Under the pieces are notes generated by a model. It was not told the origin of the DNA. It ran no database searches and was given only the letters and a program-made list of their open reading frames with translations. DNA of 64,000 bases, from contig WSUB01000003.1 in the NCBI GenBank assembly GCA_019633425.1, positions 499,480 to 563,479 of the forward strand, read 5' to 3'. The position numbers and the translations under genes were made by a program. How positions within the stretch are numbered: the first letter of the stretch is position 1; each line of letters opens with the position of its first letter. Origin of the DNA: Tulasnella sp. 424 (Eukaryota > Basidiomycota > Agaricomycetes > Cantharellales > Tulasnellaceae). Of the stretch, positions 33,025-44,545 are shown piece by piece.

Positions 33025-33513
33025 CTATGCTGTATCGTTGAGGCTTCCTCTGAGTGCAGCCTGACTAGAAGGGACTGGGGGAGAACAGAGGGGTGGCTCT
33101 TGACGTGCAAGGCGCTGTACTGTCATTCCTGCTGACGGTCCCAAGGGGCGGGCAACGTGGACACGCCTCCTCTGTCTCTCGGACGGCTCGCGCTCCGGGT
33201 GAGGCTCTCGGGGTGGGTTTCCTAGCCGGATTATGCCTGCGAGTGCTTGTAGCGGCCAAAGGCACATAAGCTTAGCGGCAAAGCTCAAAAGTCGTTCTCT
33301 GGTTCGGTAGCTGGGAGGATGTTTGCGGACGGCTCGCCTATCATCCTCACCAAGAGGAGCATTTGGGAAGGGCGGTGATGGCGAAGGAGTATATACGACT
33401 GGGCTTTGGGGACCAAGGTTTTGGAGAGTGGATCCAAGGGTGGGTGCTGAATAAGCGGCTGGAGGTTGTAGTGTGGACTGGGAAGAATAGGATGGGGGTG
33501 TCACTGAACGCAT
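33025..33513 (-). CDS. WPL-family small protein, member 1 (162 aa)
   Basis: Single open exon on the minus strand, start MRSVTPPSYSSQ. It has two PPSY (PPxY) motifs, a Pro/Ser-rich N-terminal part, and a central amphipathic to hydrophobic helix (RERLLSFAAKLMCLWPLQALAGII) carrying the CxWPL signature shared with the members at 41.25 and 46.6 kb (YWPL at 50.7 kb). A Pro/Glu/Arg block (PPREPHPEREPSER) recurs almost exactly in the member at 36.2 kb. No known domain. PPxY motifs are classical ligands of WW domains such as those of Rsp5/Nedd4 ubiquitin ligases, so a link to that system is conceivable but only inferred. Confidence 0.5.
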   Translation of the reverse strand: MRSVTPPSYSSQSTLQPPAAYSAPTLGSTLQNLGPQSPVVYTPSPSPPFPNAPLGEDDRRAVRKHPPSYRTRERLLSFAAKLMCLWPLQALAGIIRLGNPPREPHPEREPSERQRRRVHVARPLGPSAGMTVQRLARQEPPLCSPPVPSSQAALRGSLNDTA

Positions 33514-34722
33514 GGATTAATAACGATGACGACGGGCGAGCGATTGGCTGTAGAGAATGGTGAAGTATTATGGCTGAGACGTCGAGTATGAGGAAAGACG
33601 AGTATATGGCGAGGCAGGAAAGCCCAGATGAGATACTTTATCTATGGCATGATGGTCCCCAACCTCCAGCCCCCAAATATGGTCTGATAAGTGCAGTAAC
33701 TTGTCCCAAGCAGAGGTCGGAGCTGGAAATTAACGTGCTTTGTTACCGTCGGTAGCAATGGAAGCGAGTTTGTTCGGCAGAGCGTGGCAGCGGGGCAAGT
33801 TGGTGGTGTGTGAAGGGAAACCCGGGCGAGGGCAGAGTTCTTCCGCGAAAAGGAAAAGAGTGGCACGTTCGAAATCGAACCCGAGTGCAACCGACCAAAG
33901 TCATCCAGTAGGGATACTATGCGAGATATGAGCTGTTGCGTTGCTGGGTAGCCTGAGATGGTACTGGCCTAACTAGGGTGCACTGGATGTAACTCAGGAT
34001 ATATATGGCAAGTCGTAGATTTCCTGCGCCCATCACTGCGGTTTATTCACCGTGAGCTAACCAGAGCGTACAAGTCGAATTCCATTCGGTTGCAAGGTCC
34101 TTCTAGCCTGTTCAGCCTCGGTTTGTAAGCAATGCGCTTAACCGTATCCATTCGAGCCTGAAGTGGGCACGTATCTTCACCCACATTGATCCAAATGTGA
34201 TTCCATGCACCATAGTTTCTATTTCAGGTGGAAGGGAGCCATTCCTTGCAGAATTGGGGTTTATTGGCGATGGCGATGCCTGCTCACGAGGGAAATCCAG
34301 CGGACAACAGATAAGCTCTCAGCTTCCTTCGGCGAAATAGAGTCCCTCAAAGACAACCGTATTGCCTGTTAGCACACTCACGAAGTTCCCGAGAGAGCCG
34401 GAGCGAAGCACCGAGTTGGGATTCTCCCGCGCCCGTCCCTGCAAAAACACGTGCAAAAAGACAAAATAGGCAAGTAGATTCGCTCGGATGTAGTCAAAAC
34501 GACGTATGAATATTCGCAAATAAGCTCCAAGGATTTTATAGCTCTCCCAAAGTTCCGAGAAAGGTTAGCCATTGATGATCGTCGGAAACAAGCAGAATCA
34601 AACTCGATCGTGTTAGACAAGAAAGTGACTTTAACATCAAATATACAGACGACAAAGAGCCGGTCATTCTTCAGCATCGCAGGTTAAGGTGGAGGGTACT
34701 GAACCGAAGCCACCTCATGCAG

Positions 34723-34742
34723 GAACGTTCAAATGAACGTTC
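34723..34742. repeat. Perfect palindrome, 9-bp arms
   Basis: GAACGTTCA and TGAACGTTC separated by 2 bp. Half-site GAACGTTC is itself palindromic, so this could be a dimer site; no function known. Confidence 0.6.
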
Positions 34743-34776
34743 ATTGAACCCGATTCTGCGTTGAGGACGTTCAAGT

Positions 34777-34807
34777 CCGAAGCTCTTCCTTTCGCGAAGA
34801 GCTTCGG
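34777..34807. repeat. Perfect hairpin, 12-bp stem and 7-nt loop
   Basis: CCGAAGCTCTTC, 7-nt spacer, GAAGAGCTTCGG. It could be a transcription terminator-like or cruciform structure; it lies 35 bp from the preceding palindrome and no gene is adjacent. Confidence 0.7.
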
Positions 34808-36200
34808 CCTTTAGTGAAAGGGAAACAGTGGCTCGGCGGGGGTGAGAAAGTGTTGCCTTTGCCTTTGCCACAAACGTCCGGTCCAAATTGAAACTCGGTT
34901 TTACAGTAATGCCTGGTTTCTGCTGTACCAGGTGCCATGCTATCTCAACTCCCAAGACTAAGATAATCTCATTTGATCTCGTTTTGAGATCCCTAGGACT
35001 TGTGCTTGACTCGAGCAGTTGTGGAAAGGGTGGAATGCGAGTCGGGTTTGATGGCCAGAACGCCGGTGGCTTGGCAAGTTTGGATCAAACAAATGTGCCA
35101 AGTGTCAGGCACAACGTATTCAGAGGGCACAAGTTCGAGTCCTGGCCTTTTATATTCAGCAATGAATGGCCAGGCGCTGGAGGACACTCTAGCTGGATTT
35201 CACTCGACGTGAAAGACTTGTCTTACGTCAGGTCGTAACGGCCACCGTTCGATCCGCAGTCAAGTTCAAGGAATGCCCCTTTCGAACGGATAACATGCAT
35301 TTTTACCGGGTTTGGGCTGCTGATTATCCTACTGATAATCATGAAATAAAGTCTAAAGGCTTAGGAGGCCATAATGGGATGGTTCCTGAGAGCAATGTCC
35401 GAGATCGACTGCCGGTACAGTCTTTCCGGTCTTGTCTCGACATCCTAGCACCTGAAGAGATAAAACCGCAGATCAAGCATCTCAGGGTCGTTCGGAGCAC
35501 ATCTGATCTAACGAGAATTGTCATTTGGGGTGCTGGGTGGGAAGTATCCGTAACTTCTGCACTTCATGGGTATCTAGCGCAAACGCGAAAATCGCCGAGG
35601 TTGATAGCTAGCCTCCTGGCCCACCTTGTGAACGGGTACAGGGTGATTTTGGATTAACTATGGGGGGATCCCCGGCTCTGGGAGACTGAAGTTCTATCCT
35701 CTCATATGCAAGGCACTTCAGTCTACGTTCCGCTTCCCGACGTTTATCTATACGACCAAAGAGTGTAGCTTGCTGCCGGACACATTCGCGGAGGGATCAT
35801 CTTGGGAACTATGGCCATTGTGCCACATCGGTTAATGTGTCTTGAATGGTATTATGTAAGTTGAGAAACGATATCTGAGAACTGGAAAGAAAGACAAGAG
35901 AGTAATAACTGGCGGATGGTGAGCACGACAAGGGAAAACAAGGACGAGCGCGCTCTGAACCGACAGACAAAGAGATCTAGACGAAGGATGGACTGTTCGG
36001 TGTTCAAAAGGTATAGGGTCCGAAAGGATCGGCCGATAAGATAGGAAGGGTCTGTTACCTGAGATTGCCCGAGCAGGCATCATCAGATGACGGTGCACTA
36101 AGGGTCGGGGGGCTTCGGGGGCTTGCAATGCGTTCAGCTCAACTTCCAGTCCGCCTCACGCTTCCTCTTCTCTTCCCCCCAGAAAGCAGAACGCTGGCTT

Positions 36201-36647
36201 CTAGTTGGTTGTCCGGGGCAGAGGTGGTCCCGAACGCCCAGTGGGCGAGCTTCCCACTACCTGTACGGGTGGGGCTGGTCCCAAACTCGGTCGTATCCCG
36301 TTAGGGGCACTTTCGACGTCGGGGGGTTCTCGCTCAGGGTGGGGCTCTTGTGGGATGTTTGCGTCTCGGCGGTTTCTGGCCATCAGGGGTCGCAATATAA
36401 CGGCCGCCATCCTTGTGAGTCGTCTTGCTAATCTTTGGCGAAAGGATGGAGCTGGCTGATCGTTGCCTGGGACCAACCCATGCGGCATGGGCGGCGGAAG
36501 TCCGGAGGCTGGTCGTTCTGCGGCACCAGAAAGGACGACTGTACTCTGTGGGCCGAGACTCGGCTCAGAAGTAGGATTCCCGTATGTTAAACGGGTCGTG
36601 GTTGATTTTGATTTGGACCGAGTGGCCCGGGTGTTAGGTCGGTGCAT
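36201..36647 (-). CDS. WPL-family small protein, divergent member 2 (148 aa)
   Basis: Single minus-strand open frame starting MHRPNTRATRSKSK. It shares with member 1 a central basic-hydrophobic helix (RQRLARRLTRMAAVILRPLMARN) followed by the PQEPHPEREPPD block and a Gly/Pro-rich end (RPSLGPAP). The CWPL signature is reduced to LRPL, and no PPxY motif is present. A TATA-like TATTTAAG lies about 145 bp upstream. It may be a degenerating member; function unknown. Confidence 0.4.
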   Translation of the reverse strand: MHRPNTRATRSKSKSTTTRLTYGNPTSEPSLGPQSTVVLSGAAERPASGLPPPMPHGLVPGNDQPAPSFRQRLARRLTRMAAVILRPLMARNRRDANIPQEPHPEREPPDVESAPNGIRPSLGPAPPVQVVGSSPTGRSGPPLPRTTN

Positions 36648-38433
36648 AAGGTGGCTCGGTGGATGTAGACTGAGGTAGCCGAGTTAAAGATTGGGGCCCT
36701 AATGGTAGACGAAGGATGCAGGAAGGAGTTTTGAGAGGATGATGGATCACTCGCTGGGGAGGGTGCTGGGCCAACGAAAGTTGGGAGAAGGCTTAAATAA
36801 AAAGCATGAAAGTGGAGTTGCATCTTGGTACCTCACAGGAAGAGCTAACCGATGGCATGTCAGTCTCGTACTGCAATGGAACAAACTTGGCTTTGGGATA
36901 GACGTGTCGTGTCTCCATTCACTAAGCGGCACTGCTCAGACGGGGACAAAAATCGGGAGGGCCCTCTGTTCAGGGGTTAGTACGTCGCCCATGCATTTCC
37001 CAATTCGGCATCTTTGCCTAGGTGGCGACACTAGAATCAGGAGAACAATGATCCATAAAGCTTGGGGCTGGGCGAGAAACGTGAATGGGTTTGCGAAAGC
37101 GGTGACATACTTGCACCAGGGGCTGAGATCTAGGGACTTGTGCGCACATATTCTGCGCTTCGTAGAATCTTAAGCTTCTGAAAGGCATTTGTGCGGTTTC
37201 ATTCGGTTCATTCTACACTAGAATGGCTGCCGGATCCTGAAAAGCTCCAATCATTTCTGCGGATCTCGCGCATTTACCGCAACTACTGATCATGACCGGA
37301 ACATTCGGTTGCGCGCACAGAGCAAAGCTTGCGCTTCTTTGGCGAGGAGGGCGAGGGGGCATCAACGCCCACCGCATTGCGCAAAAATTGCCTAAACTCG
37401 ACTGGCAGTGATGCTAGTTAGTTGCAATCTGGTGCCTTCAGGGTTTGTCTGGCGTGCTACACGTTAAAGGATTATGGTTGACCCACGTTTAATTAACCTT
37501 TCTCTACTCCATGCCGACGAGCTTTGGCGCGGTCCCCAGCAATACGTGGACGAAGGGAACGTGCATCACAAAGCTTGTCCACATGCCCAAACCTTGCTCC
37601 GAATGTGAAAACACTGAGAAGAGACAGGTAGAGCATATCCGTTCTCGCCTTGAGTGTTCCATAGCTGGGTTCCCAGCTCTGTTGCCTATTACCCGTTCAC
37701 CCGCCTGTGCGAATGTTACGAGCGTCGGAGGAACCCAACCTCGGACAAGAACCAAGCCAAGGTCACGAGTTCAAAATTGAGAAGAACAGGAGTGAATTGG
37801 GAGGTAAGATTTCAAGAGCAAATAAGGTGAAAGGGGTTGTCCGCGACTCGGCTGTAGTGTACAGCTGGAGCAAAAAATTCCCAAGGTGAGAACGACATGC
37901 CCCCTGTCTCTCATACGACAAGTAACACTCTTCTTGAATTGGACTGCTGGGCATCTATGTTTTGCACTCACAAGTTAAAGCCAAAGCATTCGTCTTGTGT
38001 CGAATCGACGATGTCGTCGTTTTCGAACGAACCAGTGCACAACTGACCCGTCCCTTGAGCTCTAGGCACAGCCTCGATTTCAATTGCCCCACTCCATCCC
38101 CCTCCCGCCCAAAAACCAGGACTATATCCTTTCTCGTGTGCATTTATATTTCCGGGTTTCTCTCGAGCCGGGGAGAGACAGGTGAGGACAGAGGTGTGTG
38201 TCCTTATGTCCTCATCTTGGCATCGGTAACTATCTGCTCAATGCTCGACCCTCATAATGTGCATAGGCAAGGTTGCGATAATAAAATACTGCGTAATTGG
38301 CTGAATTCACTTTATATGATAGGTTACTCGAGTACTAGAGCCGATATAAAACTGATTTCGGGGCTTGATGCAAATCCCATTCTGCATGTCCTCCGCAAGA
38401 TCTGCTTTGGCATGTTCCTTGGAAATACCTCTT
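36648..38433. other. No recognised gene
   Basis: Weak overlapping open frames on both strands, none with motifs or credible introns. Confidence 0.4.
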
Positions 38434-38928
38434 CTACTTGCTAGGTTGCTGGTACCTAAAAGAAAGGAATGATAATTAGTCGGAGAACTCCTAAATCTGT
38501 GTTGTCCTGAATGCTCACCTAGGCGCTTCAGACGGAGGGTTAGGTTGCCATCTTGGATCCTGACTGTGAGGAACAACTACGACGCTTTGAACAGCATGGG
38601 AGACTGTAGCAGGTGGCATAATTGGCACTGAGAGCCTTCTAGCTCCCCTCTTCCTGAAGACAGGAAGTAGTGCTGCGTCTTCCCTTCCCCGATACAATCG
38701 CCGAAGGCACGACCCGACCGTCTTGGTAACCCTGTGCGTAACCTGCTTTGTGAAACCAAAGAGGGTTTCGGAGTCTCGCCGATTCGGAATGGCTCCCGAA
38801 TCCGTCGCTTCGCTAGCACGGCTCTCTCGATGACCGCCATCTTCGCCGGAGGCGGCAGTGAATGGTGAAGAAATTCGTACAACCGGGGATGCAGTATGTT
38901 TGAGGGAATTTTGTTCGAACTGGGGCAT
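38434..38928 (-). CDS. Small protein possibly of the WPL family, member 3 (143 aa)
   Basis: Exon 1 is 38928-38519 and exon 2 is 38455-38434, joined by a canonical intron (AG|GTGAGC...TTTTAG) that keeps the frame. Start MPQFEQNSLKH, end SEAPRYQQPSK. Like its neighbours it has a basic helix in the middle (TKQVTHRVTKTVGSCLRRLYRGRED) between low-complexity arms. However, it lacks the WPL and PPxY signatures, so family membership rests on size, strand, position and layout only. Confidence 0.35.
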
Positions 38929-39724
38929 TGTTCTGCTGTGGAGGGGATAAGAGGCGAAGCGGCGCTGGGTGATGGCTGTTGCAAAATGGGGTCGAGCAGA
39001 TGCAGTACTTATCCATTTGCACTTGTACCTTCGATCATGGTGGTCCTTGGGTCCGCGTTGGATGTCCGAGCGCAGGGACGACTTCCAAGCCGCCATATCC
39101 AGAGAAAGGGGGGATCGACTGCTATTTGGCACGGCCTGTCTGGACTTCAATTTTGTTTTCCGAATCCATCGATCGAATGGAACTGGCTGTTACTGCAGTT
39201 AGCGAGTGAGGCGGTTGACGCGCTTCCGAAGTGCGCGGCTGCTTGCTGCTTGTCACGACCACTCCTGGATACTAGCGCGAAAGACTTGCCAAATATCACT
39301 CTCTAGTCAGAATACGGTGCCCGTATTCAACTGAGTTCGGGCACAAAGCCTTTGCGTTACAAGCCCACTGCATCGCAAGCTGGCGTCAGGATTTCTTGAG
39401 AGGGAACGAGGTTGTTGATGCTTACAAGCGGTGATTGAGCAGCTAACCAACTCGTTGTGACACTCGTGGAGTTCAATAAAAGGGAATATGGTTCCGTTGA
39501 AGAAGGGAGCCAGCGATGCGAGTGGCGGGAAGTGGGCCGACTCACCCCTCCCACACCACAGGGTTGTTTACATAACTTTGTCGCCACGTGAAGGAAAATA
39601 ACATCATCTGATGAAAGGTCGGCGTCGAATCCGGAGTCGACAACTCACCTCGACGAAATTTACATAAATATTCTACGTAGAGTATTCGCGAAAACGCACA
39701 CCCGTTTCAGTTCCTGCCCACTAC
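38929..39724. other. No recognised gene
   Basis: Short open frames on both strands without motifs; the upstream extension of member 3's frame to 39150 has no support. Confidence 0.4.
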
Positions 39725-40065
39725 ACTCGGCTGCCTGGAGCTTGCTCCACAACCGCCAGTGGGCTTGGTATCTCGATCCCGCCAGTCGTTCGACAGGAGG
39801 TTTACACGGTGTTCTAAAAGGGGGGTTGAAATGGCGGAGTTGGATTGCCCCAACCCAGATTGGAACGAAGACATTGAGACAATATCCGACGAGCTTGCTC
39901 AATAACCGCCGGTGGGTCGTGTCCCTCGATCCTGTTAGTCGCTCGGCAGGGGGTTTCCACATATGGCGTTCTGAAGGGGGTCTGAAACGGAGATGGAGAG
40001 CCTCAACCCAGATTGGAGCGGCCGGGAGACATTGAGACAATCCTTCATTTATCTGACGAGCTACA
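39725..40065 (+). repeat. Two-copy direct repeat of about 165 bp
   Basis: Copies at about 39725-39890 and 39890-40065 share GCTTGCTC(CA/AA)TAACCGCC(A/G)GTGGG, CTCGATCC, AGTCG(T/C)TCG, GG(A/G)GGTTT and CAACCCAGATTGGA(A/G)CG...ACATTGAGACAAT. Substitutions are moderate, so the duplication is old. Open frames across it are repeat artefacts. Confidence 0.75.
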
Positions 40066-41249
40066 AGTATGTAGGCCATATTAGCTCAGAAAGACGACGC
40101 GTGTCTGCCACAGACGAGGCACCGTGCAGCATGTCATTCGTGTAATAATGCGCCCGAGAGAGAGCTAGTAGATGTCTATGGGGGCTTAATGAAATCTCTT
40201 CGCGTATGTAAAGTTGATCATTCTGGTCCCTGGCGTTGAACAACACTGTTGGTTGGGTTGGACTGAACCCTTACGTCCGGAACCGATATCTCCGGCGCCA
40301 CCGCGGAACATGCGCAAGGAGGCCTCAAAGGGTTCACCATGAACCCCAAAACTTGCACCCCCCTGACTCTCGCTCCGACCACGGGGGAAAGCTTTTATTG
40401 ATGAGATGGTGCCTTGATTCGCTTCAGAACACTCACAGTTCTTCACGGGCCTAGATGCTGCGCTGCACATCCCTCTGCGTGACCAACCCGTTGGAACTGT
40501 GGCATCTCTTGCAGATTCGAATGCCGCAATCATAAAAAATATCTTCATAGGAAGCGTGCCATACGACGAGAGGAGCAAATTTTAGAAGAATAAGGGCCTA
40601 GCAATCCGGGCAACTATATCTATCGAGCTTTGGATTAAACGCAGGCTATACGACCACCTCAACAAGATTGCAGACAAACAGAACGCTCCCAAGACATCCA
40701 AAAGATTTAATTTAACTTCGTCGTTGAGGTAGTGGCACTTCGCCTTGTTCCTCCCCAAGCATCCCCACTCTTGATTGTAAACAGCCGATGTTCTCTTTCT
40801 TTCCGCTTCTTCTCGTAGCGACTGGTTGGGACCCGGAGTATTTAGGGTACTGTTCCCCCGTGCCCCTTGACCTCTCACGCGTGATTATCAGCCGCATCGA
40901 CAAGAAGTGCCTGCCGACTCCAAGAATCCCCAGCGAGCCTTAAGATGACTACTATCGACTCAATAACGCAACCATAAGAAACATATATCATATAAAGCAT
41001 ACTGTCTGATAAAAGCAGCGACTTGGGTAAAGAGTGTAAGGGACTAGTAGCTTAGGTAACGATTGTGAACCGGTTCGTTCGGGTTGGAGATGAGGACGCA
41101 AGATCTCGGCTCCATCGGACCATGTCGGCGAGATCTCAGACAAACACAGCGCTCGACGTAGCCAGAAGAGCAATCAGAAGGCTTGGTTGAGCTTCTTCGA
41201 TGAGGGAATGGCATGTCTTCTTGCACCCCCCCAGGCTTTGAACTTAAAT
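40066..41249. other. No recognised gene; 3' flank of WPL member 4
   Basis: The right part (about 41000-41249) resembles the 3' flanks of the members at 46.6 and 50.7 kb (GCGACTTGGGTAAAG, CATCTCAGACAAAC, GAGCTTC). No independent gene found. Confidence 0.4.
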
Positions 41250-41729
41250 TCAGACCCGGGCGGGTCGGTTATTTCCGACGCGGACTCGTTCTCCTTCACT
41301 TCCGCGATTGTCGGTCGATCTAAATCTGGGCGTTCCTGGAGTATACGGAGGAGGGGGTGTATACAGTGGTAAGGGTGTACCGCCGGATGCGATAGTCGTA
41401 GGGGAGTGAAGGGCCAGATTGATTCCCGTCGGAATTTCTCCTAGCTGCCGCCTCGCCTGCTGAGCAGATTGTGAGTCGTTTTGATCTACCCTGAGTATAT
41501 TCAAAGGCCAGCATCGTAACAGCGACTTGACGCCGTCCATGAAGCCCCGGACCCGTCGTCCGGCTCGGTCTGCACCCGCCCTGGACCCTATCGGGTGCCT
41601 GTCGTCTCGTAGAGTATGCTCGTTCAGTGATGTCCTCGAAGCCCAAGGCGCTTGCGTAGGAGACAGCGCACGATGGGATTGGATTACTGTAGGAGGCACA
41701 TGCGATAAGCGGGGGGTCGAACTAGGCAT
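41250..41729 (-). CDS. WPL-family small protein, member 4 (159 aa)
   Basis: Single minus-strand exon, start MPSSTPRLSHVPPTVIQSHR. The central block DRAGRRVRGFMDGVKSLLRCWPLNI is the family core, followed by ARRQLGEIPTGI. Then comes a Pro-rich stretch LPLYTPPPPYTPG with a PPPY motif, and a C-terminus ending in Val before the stop as in members 5 and 6. A TATA element (TATAAAAA, 41842-41849 on the minus strand) lies about 115 bp upstream of the ATG, the same distance as in members 5 and 6. Function unknown; PPxY suggests a WW-domain partner (inference). Confidence 0.55.
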   Translation of the reverse strand: MPSSTPRLSHVPPTVIQSHRALSPTQAPWASRTSLNEHTLRDDRHPIGSRAGADRAGRRVRGFMDGVKSLLRCWPLNILRVDQNDSQSAQQARRQLGEIPTGINLALHSPTTIASGGTPLPLYTPPPPYTPGTPRFRSTDNRGSEGERVRVGNNRPARV

Positions 41730-44157
41730 GTTGGATTTAATGTGCCAGGAGATGAAGGAACGAGGGGAGGGAAGGCCTTTGGAGGTCGGGCTTGAGTATC
41801 TGCAAAACGCCGACGGTTTACATCATTCCCAGTCTCTCCTGTTTTTATACTTGAATGACTGCTGGCATTCCGAGACCGACAGCATGCCGATACCCATTGC
41901 AAAAGGATGGGAACACGTTGATAGCAGCACTGTGTTGCCTCAAGTATTCCTTGGTTAACATCTGTGTTTGGGAATCGAAAATGCGGTAGACGTACTTCGG
42001 TAGATACATGCCCCTTACGGAGAACCGATCGCTCGGATGTACGTACGCACGACTAATTTGCATCCGCAATCAGTACCCCAACACACCGCGCTGGAGCAAC
42101 CCATCACAAGGTGAAAGATGCAAGGCCGTCCATATTCACCCCACGTCAGTCATCTACTGTTGTATAGTGTTGACTTGCTCTGTCGTTCCATTTGGAAAGA
42201 AAGACCGCTCAGAGCGCGTTTTTGGGACTCTGGTTTTGGATTTCTCACCGTTTGAAGTCATTCCCATGCCCTTACAGACTTGGCTAGGTCAGAGTAGCTC
42301 AGGTGTGTCCCTCAGGGATGCGGAGAACATCTTTTCGACTGAGTCTGAGTTGGCCCCTGATCGTGCACTTCCTGCTCCATTCCAAAAGCATGGCGTATTG
42401 TCCTGGTGAGTTGAGATATCACCAACGGGTCCTGCTCCCATAAATTGCGATAAAAAAGATCAACCAAAGAAAACTATCAATCAAGGATCTTGTCGATAAA
42501 ATACAAGTCAGTTGGGCTGAGAACAATAGTGAGTTCGCCAAATCTTCCGAGAAAGCGAGAGAATTGGCTTTGGAAAGAGGCCACTAGAAGAGGAAGCATA
42601 CTCGATGATAACAGATCTGGAGGTGACTGATAAGCGCCTTATTGTTCTCAGCATCACACGAGAGCGTGGGGTCGAAGAGCTTAAGCTTCGACTCGATTGC
42701 GAACCTGGGATTGCACGGGCCGCTGATTATTTTCCGCGTTTCAAAAATGTGAAACATATCCATGGTGACAGAGTAAGATCGACGTTATCATGAAACAACA
42801 ACAGTTCCGTTTCCAGCTAAATGCTAGTGTACTCCGAGAGATCGATGGGTGGTAGGCTATCCGCTTTATTAGATTAAGAAATCGGCACGTGCCCTCAGGC
42901 CACCGAGTAGACGACCGTCACACTCAATCTTTGCAATCTTGAACGATAGCTTTTTGCTCGTTTCGGTATCATATCAAAGTCATTTCTCGATACTGTAGGA
43001 GGGTGAGTCGCAGTGCTCAGGATCTCGCAACGCGATCCATCTTTCACAGGGTTACGGGGTTAGTGCCGCGACTGATCAGCTGAACTTGCGTCAGGGCGGA
43101 GCTCATCGCCCGGGCAACAGACCACCCCAAGGGATGGTAGGTTGATCAGCACCAAAGGGCTGTCAGAATCCGCTTCACCACGGTAATTTAAGCCTTTGGG
43201 ATAGGGAGCGGGGACTGGCGTGCACATGGAAGGGTTGAGATTCCGCACGATGCTTGGTCAGCTCCCGGGGCCTCGCCTGACCAGCACCTTAGGCACACGT
43301 CCTTCGGGACGAGCTACAATAACTTGCTACAAATGTACCGATAGGGCAAGAAAAGCTAACCTCGATAGTTGTTTCTAACGAGCAATGCCTATCGAAAGAC
43401 AACTATCAAGCGTTGGGGTGACGGCGAAAATGTTCAAGGGCCAGCGGCTCAAGGCTCGTCGCCTCACTCGACAGGACCCCACTGCGGATGTTCGATCAGC
43501 TCACACGTTCATTACCGTCATATGAGCGGTTCTGCATTTAGAAAGTGGGATCCTACCCTTCCTAACTGAAGGAAAAGGTAATATTGTGACGGTAAACGAC
43601 GGAGGTGTATCAAGTAACGGTGGGGAATGGACCCGCACGACCGACCCCGCGATGCCGAAACGGGCCGTTACATCTTTTAAAGAAGCCTCACACCCTCCCG
43701 CTCCTCTCATGTTAATGGCGAGGCTCCGATGCGAGCGGGCCTCAGCATGGTTCGCCTGCATGAAGGTCATCAAAGGTCAATGTAAAAGATAGCATTTGTC
43801 CTTTAACACTTCGAGGGGGCGAAACAAGAGCATTCTTTTCCAGACGCATCTTCGGCAGGTTAGATCGGAAGGAAGGCAGGTTGGTCAGCGTATGTAACGG
43901 ATACCAGAAGTATGCGAGAACAGATGGAAGCTGTAGACATAGTTCTCGAAGCCGGGGTGCCTCGGCTCGTTGAAGTCACAATTGGCCGACGGAGGCGCAA
44001 GGGCAAAGTCTAGAAATAATACTTTTTGATTCATGAGGTTAGAGCTCGGGGATTTTGGGTTCCAGATCCCCGATCGCGATCGAGTGAAGATTGAGCCAAA
44101 TTGAGAGCTATCCATCGTAGTTAACATTATTTGAAACCCCGCCCCCCAAAAACGAGC
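41730..44157. other. Mostly unassigned; includes a diverged repeat at its right end
   Basis: No gene recognised. About 43800-44110 is repeated at about 45150-45470 (CTTCGAG(G/A)GGG, ATACCAGAAG(T/C), CGTAGTTCTCGA, GGGCAAAGTCT, CCCCGATCG). One 133-codon open frame at 42008-42409 has no motif. Confidence 0.4.
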
Positions 44158-44522
44158 CGTCGTCCGCCTGTTTTCGCAGTATTAGGAAGCGGGATTCGGG
44201 GAGAAAAGTTTCTGGTGCAATTTCTAAACTAAGTACAGGCAAGTGATTCAGTGGCGATGAGGATTTACCTTGCTCTTTGACGGGCACAGAGGGCTTTCTG
44301 GTTAGATGGTCTGGGCCCGGCGGCCTCTAAATGCAGGGCGCACTGAGAGACATCACAAGATAGACCGCAGTCTGGGGACCGGATCAGCTGCCTGTGGTTT
44401 CTTGCTCTGGACAAGGCTCGACAAAAACATCGTTTCCGATCAAAACCATCAAAACCACGTGCAAGTGGTCACCAACACGAACCTTGGCCACACCTAAAGG
44501 ACACCAAGCGCACCCCTCCCTG

Positions 44523-44545
44523 AATTTTTATATACGCATCCGGCC
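44523..44545 (-). promoter_or_regulatory. Duplicated TATA-like element, unit A
   Basis: Minus strand TATATAAAAATTC, with a CACGTG palindrome about 70 bp downstream. The pair is conserved in unit B (49711-49725). The coding frame downstream is not conserved between units, so the transcript, if any, is unclear. Confidence 0.35.

Larger units (their letters stand above)
33514..36200. other. Mostly non-coding; no recognised gene
   Basis: Long stretch with only weak open frames; the largest is 120 codons at 35295-35657, without a domain or intron pattern. It contains two perfect inverted repeats near 34.7-34.8 kb. A GTTCGAGTCC followed by a T-run near 35133 resembles a tRNA B box but no cloverleaf can be drawn. 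Confidence 0.4.

Noticed and set aside
35080..35150. tRNA-like B box (GTTCGAGTCC followed by a T-run)
   Set aside because: No acceptor, anticodon or T stem can be paired around it.
35295..35657. 120-codon plus-strand open frame
   Set aside because: No recognisable domain, no promoter or intron pattern; similar lengths occur by chance in this stretch.
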